64,000 bases of DNA from JAIVJZ01 sp036386515 (GCA_036386515.1 DASVVO010000089.1:62001-126000), one strand, 5' to 3'; counted from the stretch's first letter, positions 34,395-42,992 are shown. A program made the numbers and translations. The notes: generated by a model not told the origin, from the letters alone.

Positions 34395-35875
34395 CGGCGG
34401 TTGTCTCCTTCCCCGTTGTCAACGTCGTCGTGGTCGTGATGGTTGGCGGGGCGGCGGCGCGGCGCGCCCGGCGGCGTGCCGCCCTCGGCGGGCGGGCGGT
34501 TCACTTCGGCCTTCAACAGTTCCTCGCGCTCGCGTTGCAGTTCGGGGCGGCGCGCGAGGTCTTGCTGGCGGTCGAAGAAGATGTCGCCGTCGATGAAAGT
34601 GGTCTCGACGCGCGAGTAGACGCTGAAGGGATGCGCCGTCCAGATGACGAGGTCGGCGTCTTTGCCCACGTCGATCGAACCGACGCGATCCTGGATGCCG
34701 AGTTGGATCGCCGGGTTGATGGTGATGAGGCGCAGGGCTTCGTCTTCCGTCAGGTCGCCGTACTTCATCATCTTCGCGGCGTCGATGTTCAGGCGGCGCG
34801 CGCGCTCGTCGGAGTCGGAGTTGATGGAGACGACGACCCCGGCGCGCATCATCACCGCCGCGTTGTGCGGGATGGCGTCGTAGGCTTCGATCTTGTAGCC
34901 CCAACTGTCCGCGAACGAAGACGCGCCCGCGCCGTGCGCCGCGATCTCGCGCGCCACCTTGTAGCCTTCGAGCACGTGCTGGAGCGTCTTGATCTTGAAC
35001 CCGAACTCGTCTGCGACGTTCAGGATCATGATGATCTCGTCGGCGCGGTAGCAGTGGGCGTGGACGAGTCGCTTGCCTTCGAGAATTTCGACGAGCGGTT
35101 CGAGTTGCAGGTCGCGGCGCGGCGGGATCAGGTTCTTGTCGCCGCGCGCCGTGGCGGCGCGGTGCTCGTCCCAACCGCGCTTGTAGTTGCGCGCGCGCGT
35201 GAAGGCGTCGCGCAAGACCTCCTCCTGCCCCATGCGGGTAGCGGGGTAGCGACGCGTCTGGCCGGGCAGGATCGTCCGGCTCGACTGTTTGACGTTTTCG
35301 CCGAGCGCGAACTTGATCCCCGGAGGCGCGCCCGGAAAGACGAACTCGGCGGCCGGGCGTCCATACTTGATCTTGACCACCGTGTTCATCCCGCCGATGG
35401 TGTTGGCCGAGCCGTGCAGGAGGTTGAGCGTGGTGACGCCGCCCGCGAGTTCGCGGTAGAGGTTGGGCGCGGTCGGGTTCAGCACGTCGCGGATGCGCAC
35501 CATCGAAGTGACGGAGAGCGTGCCCTCGTTGATCGCGTCGGACATCGAGTGCGAGTGCGCATCGACGATGCCGGGCATGACGTATTTGCCCGTCGCATCG
35601 ACGACGCGAGCGCGCTCGTTCGCTTTCAGGTTTTGACCGACGCCCGCGATCTTGCCGTTGCGAATCAGGATGTCTGTATTGGCGAGCGTGCCGCGCGAGA
35701 TCGTGATGACGGTCGCGTTGCGGATCAGGGTTTCGGTCGGGGCGGCGGCCTTGGCGTCGGTTCGCGCCGCGCCCTCACGCCGCCGCTGCTGCGCCTGCGC
35801 CGTCGTCGTCGCCGCGCCGCCCCACGCGGGGACGACGACGGCGAGCGCAACGAAAAGTGAAATAAGTTTTCTCAT
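34391..35875 (-). CDS. Exported amidohydrolase with intact HxH site
   Basis: 494 residues from ATG 35875 (GGAG 8 nt upstream), with a signal peptide (cleavage near AQAQ, ~28) and then the TIM-barrel amidohydrolase fold. The metal motif is PGIVDAHSHSM, and later His residues occur in NLLHGSANTIGG and LVHAHCYRADE; the Asp expected in the last strand fits NSDSDERARRLN. It belongs to the imidazolonepropionase/dipeptidase-like branch of metal-dependent amidohydrolases. The substrate is unknown; the exported location suggests peptides or cyclic amides. It is the only member of the three-gene cluster with a complete metal site. Confidence 0.92.
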   Translation of the reverse strand: MRKLISLFVALAVVVPAWGGAATTTAQAQQRRREGAARTDAKAAAPTETLIRNATVITISRGTLANTDILIRNGKIAGVGQNLKANERARVVDATGKYVMPGIVDAHSHSMSDAINEGTLSVTSMVRIRDVLNPTAPNLYRELAGGVTTLNLLHGSANTIGGMNTVVKIKYGRPAAEFVFPGAPPGIKFALGENVKQSSRTILPGQTRRYPATRMGQEEVLRDAFTRARNYKRGWDEHRAATARGDKNLIPPRRDLQLEPLVEILEGKRLVHAHCYRADEIIMILNVADEFGFKIKTLQHVLEGYKVAREIAAHGAGASSFADSWGYKIEAYDAIPHNAAVMMRAGVVVSINSDSDERARRLNIDAAKMMKYGDLTEDEALRLITINPAIQLGIQDRVGSIDVGKDADLVIWTAHPFSVYSRVETTFIDGDIFFDRQQDLARRPELQREREELLKAEVNRPPAEGGTPPGAPRRRPANHHDHDDVDNGEGDNRR

Positions 35876-35896
35876 AGATAAGCTCCATAAAAGGCC

Positions 35897-35983
35897 GTGA
35901 ATCGTGCATCGCGTATCGCGCATCGTGGAGAGTAAGGAACTGAGTTTTCTCCAGTCACGATGCGCGTCGGCACGGTTGACTGT
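35897..35983. repeat. Inverted heptamer repeat, GTGAATC (= GAATCGT) unit
   Basis: The left arm reads GTGAATC, GTGCATC, GCGTATC, GCGCATC, GTGGAGA in 7-bp steps. The right arm, on the other strand, contains CGCATCG and TGACTGG in the same register. It sits between two amidohydrolase genes of one operon and belongs to the same unit family as 4149-4266. Confidence 0.7.
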
Positions 35984-35984
35984 T

Positions 35985-37805
35985 TTAACGCGGCGGCGGC
36001 GGCGCGCCTTCGGTGGCAGGCCGCGGCGTCGGCGTTGCCGCTGGCGGCGGCGTTGTCGTCGTGGTGCCGCCAGCGGCGGCGCGCGTGCCGTTGAACGTGC
36101 CCGCGCCTGAGCCGACGGTCGTGACCGTGCCGCGCATTTCGTTGCCGCTGATCGTGCCGTTGAAGTTGGCCTCGGTGGTTTGCGTGCCGGTCGTGACGGG
36201 CGCGGTGAACCTGATGTCGCCCGACGCGCCGACGGATGCGTTGGCGATCTGCGCCGAGCCGAAGTCGCCTTGAATCGAACCGCTCAGGCGTTCCGTCTCC
36301 TGTTGGAGCGTGAGCGTGATGGAGCGTTCGGGCTGTCCTTCGAGTTGCACGCGCAATGTCCAGGTGCCGGAAGCGAGCGAGCGCGTTTGGCCGCCCGCCG
36401 GGGGCGTGGCGGGCGCGGGTTTGAGATCAACCGGGCGGCCGTCTATGAAGACGTGCGTGATGCGGCGGTCGCGCGCGAAGAGGTCGCCGCGTGCGACCGT
36501 GAGATTGGCGATCTTGCCGACCTCGATCGTGCCGAGTTGGTCGGCGACGCCGAGTATTTCCGCCGGGCGGATGGTCAGGGCGCGCACGGCCTCGTCGCGC
36601 GCGAGTCCGTTATCGACCGACCTGGAGACGTTGCCGAGATAATCGTTCATGTTCGAGAGGCCGCCGGACTGGAAGGCGAAGCGGACGCCGGCGGCGGCGA
36701 GCCGCGCGGCGGTCTTCGGCGCGTCCACGCGTTCGCGCAGAACGCGCACGGGGTCGGGGTCGGCTTCGGGCGTTTCGGCCGTCGTGCGGCGCGGGTAGTT
36801 CAAAGAGAGCAGCACGGGCACCTTGGCCGCCGCGAGGCGTTCCGCCACACGCCAACTCTCCGCGCCGCCCGCGATGACGAGGCGCAGGTTGAATTCCTCG
36901 GCGAGGTCGAGCGCGCGTTCGATCTCGCGCTGCCGGTCGGCGTACATGATGACGGGCATCTGGCGCGCGAGCACGGGCGCGAGCGCGGCGAGCGACTTGT
37001 CCTGATCCGGACGGCGAAGGCCGCGCGGGCTTCTCTCGTAAACCGCGTTGGCCTCGCGGTAACGCCCGGCATCGAGCAACATCTGGCGGATGGCGGCGAA
37101 GACGCCGAGCAGCGACCCCGGATACGCGCCCGTGCGCAGCGGCGTGAAGCCGACGTGGAGCGCGATGGGCGAGCGCACGATCATCTGTTGCGGCGTCTCG
37201 CCCGACAGGTTGATGACGGCCGATTGCCCCATGAAGATGCCTTCGCGCGGCGCGGTCAGGGCGGCGGTCAGCCCCGCGCCGCGCGCCGCCTCGATCTGCT
37301 CGCCGCCGGGGCGCACCACGTCGGAGGCGAGAATTTCCGGTTGCAGCCCGACGGGCTGCGAAGAGTTGGGCGAAGAGACGGCGGGCGTCGCCTGCGCCTG
37401 CGCGGCGAGAAAAGCGGCCACTCCGCCGCCTCCGCCGCCCGTCGCCGGGCGCGGCTGCTGCGTGACGGGCATGCCGAGATTGGTGTTGGCGTCGATCAGG
37501 CCGGGATAGACGGTCAGCCCCGTGCCGTCGATGATGCGCGCATCCGGGGGCGCGGCCACGTTCGCGCCGACGGCGGCGATGAGGCCGCCGCGGATGACGA
37601 TTGTGCCGCGCGCGATCTCCGCGCCGGAGACCGGGACGATGCGCGCGCCCGTGATGGCATAGGTGTCGATCGCGCTGCGTTGCGCGCGTCCGACCCTGAA
37701 CGGCAACGCGACGACGGCGACGAGCGCGGCGACGAACGCGACGACGAGCGCGCGAGAAAGAACGGAAGCGGCGCGTGGTGGCCGCCGTGCAGTTTGAGTT
37801 CGCAT
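35985..37805 (-). CDS. Exported amidohydrolase-fold protein with extra C-terminal domain, no HxH
   Basis: 606 residues from ATG 37805 (MRTQTARR); the frame upstream to 37943 lacks support. A membrane-targeting N-terminus (~17-35 hydrophobic) precedes the amidohydrolase fold. The motif YPGLIDANTNLGMP replaces PGxIDxHxH, so the metal ligands are missing, as in 33003-34394. After the usual GVADQLGTIEVGKIANLTVARGD segment comes an extra beta-rich domain of ~100 residues (about 480-580), then a Thr/Pro tail (TTTTTPPP). It is the first gene of the three-gene run and could be a structural partner of the intact enzyme. Confidence 0.88.
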   Translation of the reverse strand: MRTQTARRPPRAASVLSRALVVAFVAALVAVVALPFRVGRAQRSAIDTYAITGARIVPVSGAEIARGTIVIRGGLIAAVGANVAAPPDARIIDGTGLTVYPGLIDANTNLGMPVTQQPRPATGGGGGGVAAFLAAQAQATPAVSSPNSSQPVGLQPEILASDVVRPGGEQIEAARGAGLTAALTAPREGIFMGQSAVINLSGETPQQMIVRSPIALHVGFTPLRTGAYPGSLLGVFAAIRQMLLDAGRYREANAVYERSPRGLRRPDQDKSLAALAPVLARQMPVIMYADRQREIERALDLAEEFNLRLVIAGGAESWRVAERLAAAKVPVLLSLNYPRRTTAETPEADPDPVRVLRERVDAPKTAARLAAAGVRFAFQSGGLSNMNDYLGNVSRSVDNGLARDEAVRALTIRPAEILGVADQLGTIEVGKIANLTVARGDLFARDRRITHVFIDGRPVDLKPAPATPPAGGQTRSLASGTWTLRVQLEGQPERSITLTLQQETERLSGSIQGDFGSAQIANASVGASGDIRFTAPVTTGTQTTEANFNGTISGNEMRGTVTTVGSGAGTFNGTRAAAGGTTTTTPPPAATPTPRPATEGAPPPPR

Positions 37806-38099
37806 GATCAATTCTGCCTTCGATGTTGAAGTCAACGGGCGCAGCGCGCGCGCGTGCCCGGCTCGAAAGACGGCGGACGCGCGCTCTGTCTGCGCGCAAA
37901 TTTTTAAAGACGAAAAAGAAGGGGGTCGCGCCCGGCGAGCCAAGCGCGCGGCGAGAGGCCGGGGCGCGGGGCTTAACTTGTGTGACTGCCGGAAGCTCGT
38001 CCTGTTACGGAAGCGCGGGCGCGAAAGTTTCGCCGGCGGCGCACGCGGCGGCGCGCGATTTTCAAGCGACCGGAAAATCGCCTCCCGGCCGGAACCAAA
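37806..38099. other. Intergenic gap, promoter region of amidohydrolase operon
   Basis: Expected to hold the promoter for the minus-strand amidohydrolase run. I see no convincing -35/-10 or sigma-54 element. Confidence 0.4.
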
Positions 38100-38134
38100 G
38101 GCGGCGCGTGCGAATCACAATCGCACGCGCCGCC
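38100..38134. terminator. Hairpin downstream of BON lipoprotein gene
   Basis: A perfect 14-bp stem (38100-38113 with 38121-38134) with a 7-nt loop, about 50 nt after the stop on the minus strand. A related sequence occurs after the second lipoprotein gene (from ~38812), but there the stem is not conserved. Confidence 0.6.
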
Positions 38135-38181
38135 TCGATGCAAACGCGTCTGTCAAGTTAAGACAGGTGCGGCGCGAGAGT

Positions 38182-38727
38182 TTAATGATTGGCGTTGCCG
38201 TGGCCGCCCGCCTTGGTGTTGTTGGTATTGGCGGCCGCGCCGTCGGCGGAAACTTTGAGCATGTCCTTGACGCTCGTCTTGCCTTCGATGCCGTTGGCGG
38301 CTTTCAAGGCGGCGGCCTTCTGCGCCGCGCTCGCCACCGTGCCCCTGAGCGTGATGGCGCCGTTCTCAACATCGACGTTGATGGTTGAGTCGCGCAGGTC
38401 GTCAACGCCCGCGAGCGAGCCTTTGGTCTTCGTCCAGAGCCAGCCGTCTTTCAAACCGGAACCGATGGTGTCGCCCGCCTCTTTGGCCTCGCCGGAATAG
38501 CGAGCCTTCTCCTTTTCGTAATCGGCCTCGCTGATGTTCGCGTTGTAGGTGCGGCGGTTGGCGTTGGCCGTATTCGCGTTGGCGTTGTTGACGTTGTTGG
38601 TGGCGTTGGCGTTGTTGGCGTTGTTGACGACGGCCGTGTTGCCGTTGGTCGGCGTGTTGGTATTGGTGGCCGATGAGCATCCGGCGGCCAGCACGGCCAG
38701 CGTGATGAAAGTCGCAAGTTTCTTCAT
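38182..38727 (-). CDS. Lipoprotein with Asn-rich linker and BON domain
   Basis: 181 residues. The start MKKLATFITLAVLAAGC is a lipoprotein signal with lipobox LAAGC, so Cys17 should be lipidated. A low-complexity Asn/Thr/Ala linker follows (~20-60). The C-terminal half holds a BON domain (~105-165: 'DSTINVDVENGAITLRGTVASAAQKAAALKAANGIEGKTSVKDML'), found in periplasmic proteins that bind phospholipid surfaces, such as OsmY. The tail is again Asn/His-rich (GGHGNANH). It is paralogous to the next small lipoprotein in signal, linker and tail. Likely periplasmic or outer membrane. Confidence 0.9.
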   Translation of the reverse strand: MKKLATFITLAVLAAGCSSATNTNTPTNGNTAVVNNANNANATNNVNNANANTANANRRTYNANISEADYEKEKARYSGEAKEAGDTIGSGLKDGWLWTKTKGSLAGVDDLRDSTINVDVENGAITLRGTVASAAQKAAALKAANGIEGKTSVKDMLKVSADGAAANTNNTKAGGHGNANH

Positions 38728-38873
38728 ATGTGTGATTCGCTCCTGTGAAAACTGTCTGTTCCCGTCCGAGACCTGACAGACGGCTTGCCCCGCGCGCGGC
38801 GTGCGACCCCGGTCGCACGCGCCGCTTCCGGGCTACACGCGTCTGTCAGATAAGACAGGGGCGGCGCGAAAGT

Positions 38874-39095
38874 TTAGTGGTTGGCGTTGGCGTTGCCGTG
38901 CCCGGCCGCGTTGGTGTTGTTGGCGTTCGCCGCGCCCGCGCCGCCGGTCGTGCCCGCGTTGGCGTTGTTGGAGTTGTTATTGACGACGACGGCCTTGTTG
39001 TCGTTAGCCCCGGCAGTGTTGGTGTTGGTGTTGGTGGTGGACGAGCATCCGGCGGCGAGCGCGGCCAGCGCGATGAGAGTCGCAAGTTTCTTCAT
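38874..39095 (-). CDS. Small Asn-rich lipoprotein
   Basis: 73 residues: the same signal and lipobox as the BON lipoprotein (MKKLATLIALAALAAGC), then only an Asn/Ala/Gly/Thr linker ending GHGNANANH, with no BON domain. Downstream sequence (38812-38882) also matches that of the BON gene (38120-38190), and so do the nucleotides around the start, so the whole locus was duplicated and the domain lost or gained. A flexible surface spacer is the most that can be inferred. Confidence 0.75.
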   Translation of the reverse strand: MKKLATLIALAALAAGCSSTTNTNTNTAGANDNKAVVVNNNSNNANAGTTGGAGAANANNTNAAGHGNANANH

Positions 39096-39409
39096 GTTCG
39101 TGATCTGCTCCTGTGAAAAGTGTCGAGTCGTTCCAGTGGCCTGACCGCCGGACGCCCCGCGCGGGGCGAGAGGCCAGGATTAGCCCGCAAACGTCGGCGC
39201 AAAAACGGCGCGACGGCGGGGCAACTGTGGTTCTCTGGCGATCAGGGGAATTAGTTTTTTAGCGCACGCATATTTACCATTGCGCCGGGAAAGACGCAAG
39301 GGATTGAGCGTTGAGGACGCAGCGAGGCGGGCGGCGCGCCACGCTTCCCGGCATCGCTTTCCGGTTCGGGTTGGTGCTATTTTGTCCGGACGTTAGAGGA
39401 GGAGGCCAA

Positions 39410-39859
39410 GTGCTCTTGTGGGCGGCAACAATCTTTCTCGCGCTGCAAGCGGAGGCGGCGCATTTCGTCGGCAGCCCCGAAGGCGGCGCGGTCGAGACGA
39501 GCGTGCGCCACGGCGTGTTGTGGCTGCGCCTGTTGGTCGAGTCGGTGGGCGCGGCGGTGATCTGTCTCGGCATCGTCGTCGCCGCCGTGCAGTTCGCGCG
39601 CACGCTCATCTCCGGCCAGCACCAGGACAATTACAACCTGACGCGGCTCACGCTCGCGCGCTACCTCGCCCTCGCGCTCGAATTCCAACTCGGCGCGGAC
39701 ATCCTCTCCACCGCCATCGCCCCTTCCTGGGATCAGATCGGCAAACTCGGAGCTATCGCCGTCATCCGCACCGGCCTCAACTATTTCCTCATGCGCGAAA
39801 TGAAACAGGAACGAAGTGAAACAGGGAATCAGGACAGAGGGATGAGGGATGAGGGATGA
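39410..39859 (+). CDS. DUF1622 membrane protein
   Basis: 149 residues from GTG 39410, which has a very strong AGAGGAGGAGG site just upstream; the frame is open from 39311 without support. Three hydrophobic segments are visible: ~1-17, ~40-60 (LRLLVESVGAAVICLGIVVAAV) and ~80-130 (YLALALEFQLGADILSTAIAPSW...AVIRTGLNYFL), the pattern of DUF1622 proteins of the inner membrane; function unknown. The last residues (MRDEG) and the stop are encoded by the left arm of a GGGATGA repeat, so the natural C-terminus has been altered by the repeat. Confidence 0.88.
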   Translation: MLLWAATIFLALQAEAAHFVGSPEGGAVETSVRHGVLWLRLLVESVGAAVICLGIVVAAVQFARTLISGQHQDNYNLTRLTLARYLALALEFQLGADILSTAIAPSWDQIGKLGAIAVIRTGLNYFLMREMKQERSETGNQDRGMRDEG

Positions 39860-39942
39860 GGGATGAAAGAAAGCACTCAAGCGATTGAATGCTTTTCTTA
39901 TTCATCCCTCATCCCTCCGCCCTCATCCCTTTCTTTCATCCC
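39839..39942. repeat. GGGATGA inverted heptamer repeat between convergent genes
   Basis: (GGGATGA)4 at 39839-39866 faces TCATCCC units at 39902-39942 with one TCCGCCC variant unit. The loop contains AAAGCACTCAAGCGATTGAATGCTTTT, itself a hairpin. It lies between the convergent DUF1622 and YggX-like genes and touches both reading frames. Confidence 0.9.
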
Positions 39943-40229
39943 TACCACTTCACCGTGCCTTCCTTCGTCGTGTCGATCTGCGCGGTTTGCTGCGGGGCTT
40001 CGTTGAAGAGGTAGCCCTTCAGGTTGTCGAAGAGGAAGGTTTGCGCGTCGGGGTTGGTCAGGTCGAGGCCGTAGTGGTTGATGATCTGGCTCTGCTTCTG
40101 AAGCCACTCCTGCCAGCACGGCTGGCAAATTTCCGCCCCGACCTGTTGCCCGATCTCGTTCGGGAAAGGCGCGTAGCCGAGCGCGGGACGCCGCTCGCCG
40201 CAGTGTTTGCATTTGATCTGATCGGCCAT
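39942..40229 (-). CDS. YggX-like Fe(2+)-trafficking protein with zinc ribbon
   Basis: 95 residues. Residues ~18-80 resemble YggX/oxidative-damage protection proteins ('FPNEIGQQVGAEICQPCWQEWLQKQSQIINHYGLDLTNPDAQTFLFDNLKGYLF'). Unlike classic YggX it begins with CKHCG and has CQPC, together a four-Cys zinc- or iron-binding site. YggX proteins help protect Fe-S clusters from oxidation. The next gene upstream on the same strand is a peroxiredoxin, which fits an oxidative-stress role. The start has no unusual features. Confidence 0.8.
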   Translation of the reverse strand: MADQIKCKHCGERRPALGYAPFPNEIGQQVGAEICQPCWQEWLQKQSQIINHYGLDLTNPDAQTFLFDNLKGYLFNEAPQQTAQIDTTKEGTVKW

Positions 40230-40294
40230 CTTCGTAAATTCTCCTAATTTGAAAATCTGCTGCTGATAATTGCCCGCGTCGCCCAGGCGAAACT

Positions 40295-40780
40295 CTAGAG
40301 ACGCTTCGCCTGGGCGGCGCGAATCGCCTCGATGATCTCGGTGTCGCGCGGGCGAAAGAGCGAGACGGTTTCCACTTTGCGATAGCGAATGATGCCGTCG
40401 GCGTCAACGATGACGACGGCGCGCGCCGCCCGGCCGGGAAACCACGAACTGGCGTCGTAAGCCCGGTGGACTTTCCCGTCCGTGTCGGCCAACAGGCGCA
40501 AGGGGAGATTGTGATGCTCCGTGAACTTGCGGTGCGATTCCACCGTGTCGGTCGAGAGGCCGACGACCTCCGCGCCCGTCGCGGCGTAGGTCTCCCAGTT
40601 GTCGCGCACCGAGCAGAGTTGTTTCGTGCAGACCGGCGTCTCGTCGCCGGGATAGAACAGCAGCACGACGACGCGCCCGCGCCGGGCGGACATCTGCCAT
40701 TCCGCGCCCTCCGTATCGTGCAGAATGAAATCGGGCGCGACCGAGCCGACCGCCGCCAACGCTTCCTTCGCTCTACTCAT
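40295..40780 (-). CDS. Peroxiredoxin (AhpC/TSA, Bcp-like)
   Basis: 161 residues from ATG 40780. The thioredoxin-fold core has the peroxidatic Cys51 in TPVC, with a second Cys56 five residues later (CTKQLC), the spacing of atypical two-Cys Bcp/PrxQ enzymes. It should reduce hydroperoxides in the cytosol with thioredoxin as donor. The start overlaps the stop of a small membrane-protein gene by 4 nt (ATGA), so the two are co-translated. YggX-like and radical SAM genes lie on the same strand on either side. Confidence 0.92.
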   Translation of the reverse strand: MSRAKEALAAVGSVAPDFILHDTEGAEWQMSARRGRVVVLLFYPGDETPVCTKQLCSVRDNWETYAATGAEVVGLSTDTVESHRKFTEHHNLPLRLLADTDGKVHRAYDASSWFPGRAARAVVIVDADGIIRYRKVETVSLFRPRDTEIIEAIRAAQAKRL

Positions 40781-40965
40781 ATCTGCTTTTCTCCGTGGCG
40801 GATTGCGCCCTTGTCGCGGCGGCGTCGAATGAGACGGCGCAAGGTAAAGATGATCGTGTTGAGAACGAGAACGACGAAGACGAACCACACGACGAGCACG
40901 ATCCAGCCGCCCGCGTCCGGGGTCGTGTTATCGAAAAAGACGAGCATCATATTTGCGCTCAACAT
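40777..40965 (-). CDS. Small single-span membrane protein
   Basis: 62 residues with one transmembrane helix (about 21-41, WIVLVVWFVFVVLVLNTIIF) followed by a very basic tail (RRLIRRRRDKG), so the C-terminus faces the cytosol. It overlaps the peroxiredoxin gene by 4 nt and is co-translated with it. No family is recognised. It may tether or regulate a partner at the membrane. Confidence 0.65.
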   Translation of the reverse strand: MLSANMMLVFFDNTTPDAGGWIVLVVWFVFVVLVLNTIIFTLRRLIRRRRDKGAIRHGEKQI

Positions 40966-40978
40966 GAATCGGCCTCCA

Positions 40979-41066
40979 ACTCGTCACCCGTCACTTGTCT
41001 TCATCTCGTCACCTGTCACTCGTCACTTGTCACCTGTCACCTGTCACCTGTCACTTGTCACTAGTC
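40979..41066. repeat. GTCACCT/GTGACAG heptamer array (single arm)
   Basis: About a dozen 7-bp units of GTCACCT type (GTCACTT, GTCACTC, GTCACCC variants) in one direction, between the small membrane-protein gene and the radical SAM gene. The TAG stop of the latter lies inside it. A matching inverted pair of the same unit is at 63527-63613. Confidence 0.85.
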
Positions 41067-42101
41067 GTTCGTCGCCGTCGTAAAGTCCCTGATGTCTTTG
41101 AAGGGCGTCTCGGGGTCGGCGAAGTCGGGGCGATAGTAGTGCGAGGCCGAGTCGTATTCCTGCATCCAGCCCTCCTCCATGCCGAGTTCGTCGAGCGCGG
41201 CGACGGCGCGCATCCATTCGCGTTCGGAGATGCGGCGCGAGAGCAGCGTGTAGCGTTCGTCGGTGGCGGCGCGGTTCGTCGCATAGTATTGCGCCATCAG
41301 CGAGACGGCGACGCGCGGGCTGAGCGCGTTCTTGATCCAAGTCAAAGATTCGCGGATGCCGCCGAGATCGTTCGGCAAGACGAGCAGGCGAACGACGAGG
41401 CCGCGCTTGAGCAGTCCCGCGTCGTCGAACGCGAGCGCGTCACCGGTCTGCCGGTACATCTCGGCTACGGCGCGGCGCGCGTGTTCCGTGTAGTCGTGAA
41501 CTTTTGAATAAGCGTAGCCGTCGGCCGAGTCGGCGTATTTGAGATCGGGGAGGTACACGTCCACCACCCGGTCGAGCAGGCGCAGGACTTCGACCGAATC
41601 GTAAGCGTTCGTGTTGTAGACGATGGGCAGACGCAAGCCCCCGGCGGCGGCGATGAGAATGGCGCGCGCCATCTGCGGGGCGAAGTGCGTGGGGGAGACG
41701 AAGTTGATGTTGTGGCAGCCGCGCGCCTGTAGTTCGAGCATCATCTCGGCCAGGCGTTCGTGCGTCACCTCGTTTTTGATCTGTTCGCGGTGCGTCTGTG
41801 AGATTTGATAATTCTGGCAATAGACGCAGCGCAAATTGCAGTTGCCGAAAAAGATGTTGCCCGCGCCGTGGGTGCCGGTGAGCGCGGGTTCCTCGCCGAA
41901 GTGCGCCGTGTAGGATGAGACGACGGGCAGGCGACCCGAATAGCAAGCGGCGAGTTCGTTCTCCAGGCGATTGTTGAAACAGTCGCGCGGGCAGACGGTG
42001 CAGCGCGCGAGCAGAGATTCCAACGCTTCGACACGGGCGCGGAGTTCGCCCGTTTCATAGAGCGCGAGGTATGAGGGCGTGTGTGTGGTTTGCGTCGTCA
42101 T
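41061..42101 (-). CDS. Radical SAM protein (PflA-like)
   Basis: 346 residues. The Fe-S/SAM motif is GNCNLRCVYCQNYQIS (CX3CX2C with cluster-binding Cys), and an upstream TVCPRDCFNNR adds further Cys residues, as in radical SAM proteins related to pyruvate-formate-lyase activases and the AmmeMemoRadiSam group. It should generate a 5'-deoxyadenosyl radical in the cytosol; no dedicated substrate gene is adjacent. It overlaps the DUF2721 gene by 4 nt (ATGA), so both are probably made together. Confidence 0.92.
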   Translation of the reverse strand: MTTQTTHTPSYLALYETGELRARVEALESLLARCTVCPRDCFNNRLENELAACYSGRLPVVSSYTAHFGEEPALTGTHGAGNIFFGNCNLRCVYCQNYQISQTHREQIKNEVTHERLAEMMLELQARGCHNINFVSPTHFAPQMARAILIAAAGGLRLPIVYNTNAYDSVEVLRLLDRVVDVYLPDLKYADSADGYAYSKVHDYTEHARRAVAEMYRQTGDALAFDDAGLLKRGLVVRLLVLPNDLGGIRESLTWIKNALSPRVAVSLMAQYYATNRAATDERYTLLSRRISEREWMRAVAALDELGMEEGWMQEYDSASHYYRPDFADPETPFKDIRDFTTATND

Positions 42102-42652
42102 GGCCGTGGTTTGACTCTGAGGCGATAGTGCGGGCTGGTGTGGCGCGCCGAGAGTTCGGAGGGCGCGTAGTGTTTGCCGAGTTGCCAGATGAAGTCCATC
42201 TCGGCGCGCAGCGAGATGATGGCGAGGCGCGCCTCGAAGATCAGGGTCATGCTGCCGTAGAAGAGAAACGATGCGCCGACGAGACCCATCACGACGGGCA
42301 CGAAACTGTAGCGCACCCCGACGAAGGCGACGATGCCGATGGCGACGCTCGTGGCGACGAAGAGGCCGAGGGCGACGTAGAAGACCGTCATGCCGCGCTG
42401 AAGGATGCGCGCGCGGCTCGTCAGTTTGTCGAGTTGGTTGAAGATCATGGCGCGGCGTTCTTCAAAGAGCGCGTGCTCGGCGTCGCCCGTCGCGGCCAGT
42501 TCCTCGAAGCGATCCGAGAGCGCGCGCACGCGATCCACGACGCGCCCGAGACGCGTCGAAGTTGACAGGATGAGCGCGCCGCACGCCGAGATCAACACGG
42601 CGGGCGTGATCATGGCCGTCAAGACGGCGAGGGCGGAAGAGAGCGGTTCCAT
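42098..42652 (-). CDS. DUF2721 membrane protein
   Basis: 184 residues from ATG 42652 (MEPLSSALAVLTAMITPAVLISACGALILSTSTRLGRVVDRVR); upstream frame to 42766 is unsupported. Three membrane segments: ~8-28, ~88-110 and ~113-135. The RLGRVVDRVRxL segment after the first helix is diagnostic for DUF2721. Function unknown. It overlaps the radical SAM gene by 4 nt. Confidence 0.88.
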   Translation of the reverse strand: MEPLSSALAVLTAMITPAVLISACGALILSTSTRLGRVVDRVRALSDRFEELAATGDAEHALFEERRAMIFNQLDKLTSRARILQRGMTVFYVALGLFVATSVAIGIVAFVGVRYSFVPVVMGLVGASFLFYGSMTLIFEARLAIISLRAEMDFIWQLGKHYAPSELSARHTSPHYRLRVKPRP

Positions 42653-42992
42653 GTGCGTAATTCTTTGCAGCAAACTCTTGCTAGTTATAACGCCCGCCGC
42701 AATCGCGGGCAACCGGCGAGGTGCGTGCGAGTGTCTTCGGTCAGCGGAAATTCTCCGCGCACGCAATCACCGACGGTTTGACGTGATGTGCGTGCGGTAG
42801 AAGTTTGAGGTTGACCGCAGCGGCCGTGGCTTTTCGTCTCTCGTGTGCGAGCGCAAAAAATATTTATATCCTCCACCCGGATTTTATTGATCTATTCCGC
42901 CTCAGGCCGTATTCTTACCGGCCTCAGGCCGTATTCTTAGCCGCGCACCCGCGGCTGATCAACTTACCTTCAACTAAAAAAAAGGATCTCAC
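42653..42992. other. Divergent promoter region, halogenase and DUF2721 genes
   Basis: It holds a direct repeat of 18 bp (CCTCAGGCCGTATTCTTA at 42900-42917 and 42922-42939), 50-90 nt upstream of the halogenase ATG, which may bind a regulator. An A/T-rich stretch lies at 42855-42870. No clear -35/-10 pair was found. Confidence 0.5.

Noticed and set aside
40979..41066. Possible CRISPR array
   Set aside because: The repeat unit is only 7 bp with no spacers and no cas genes nearby.
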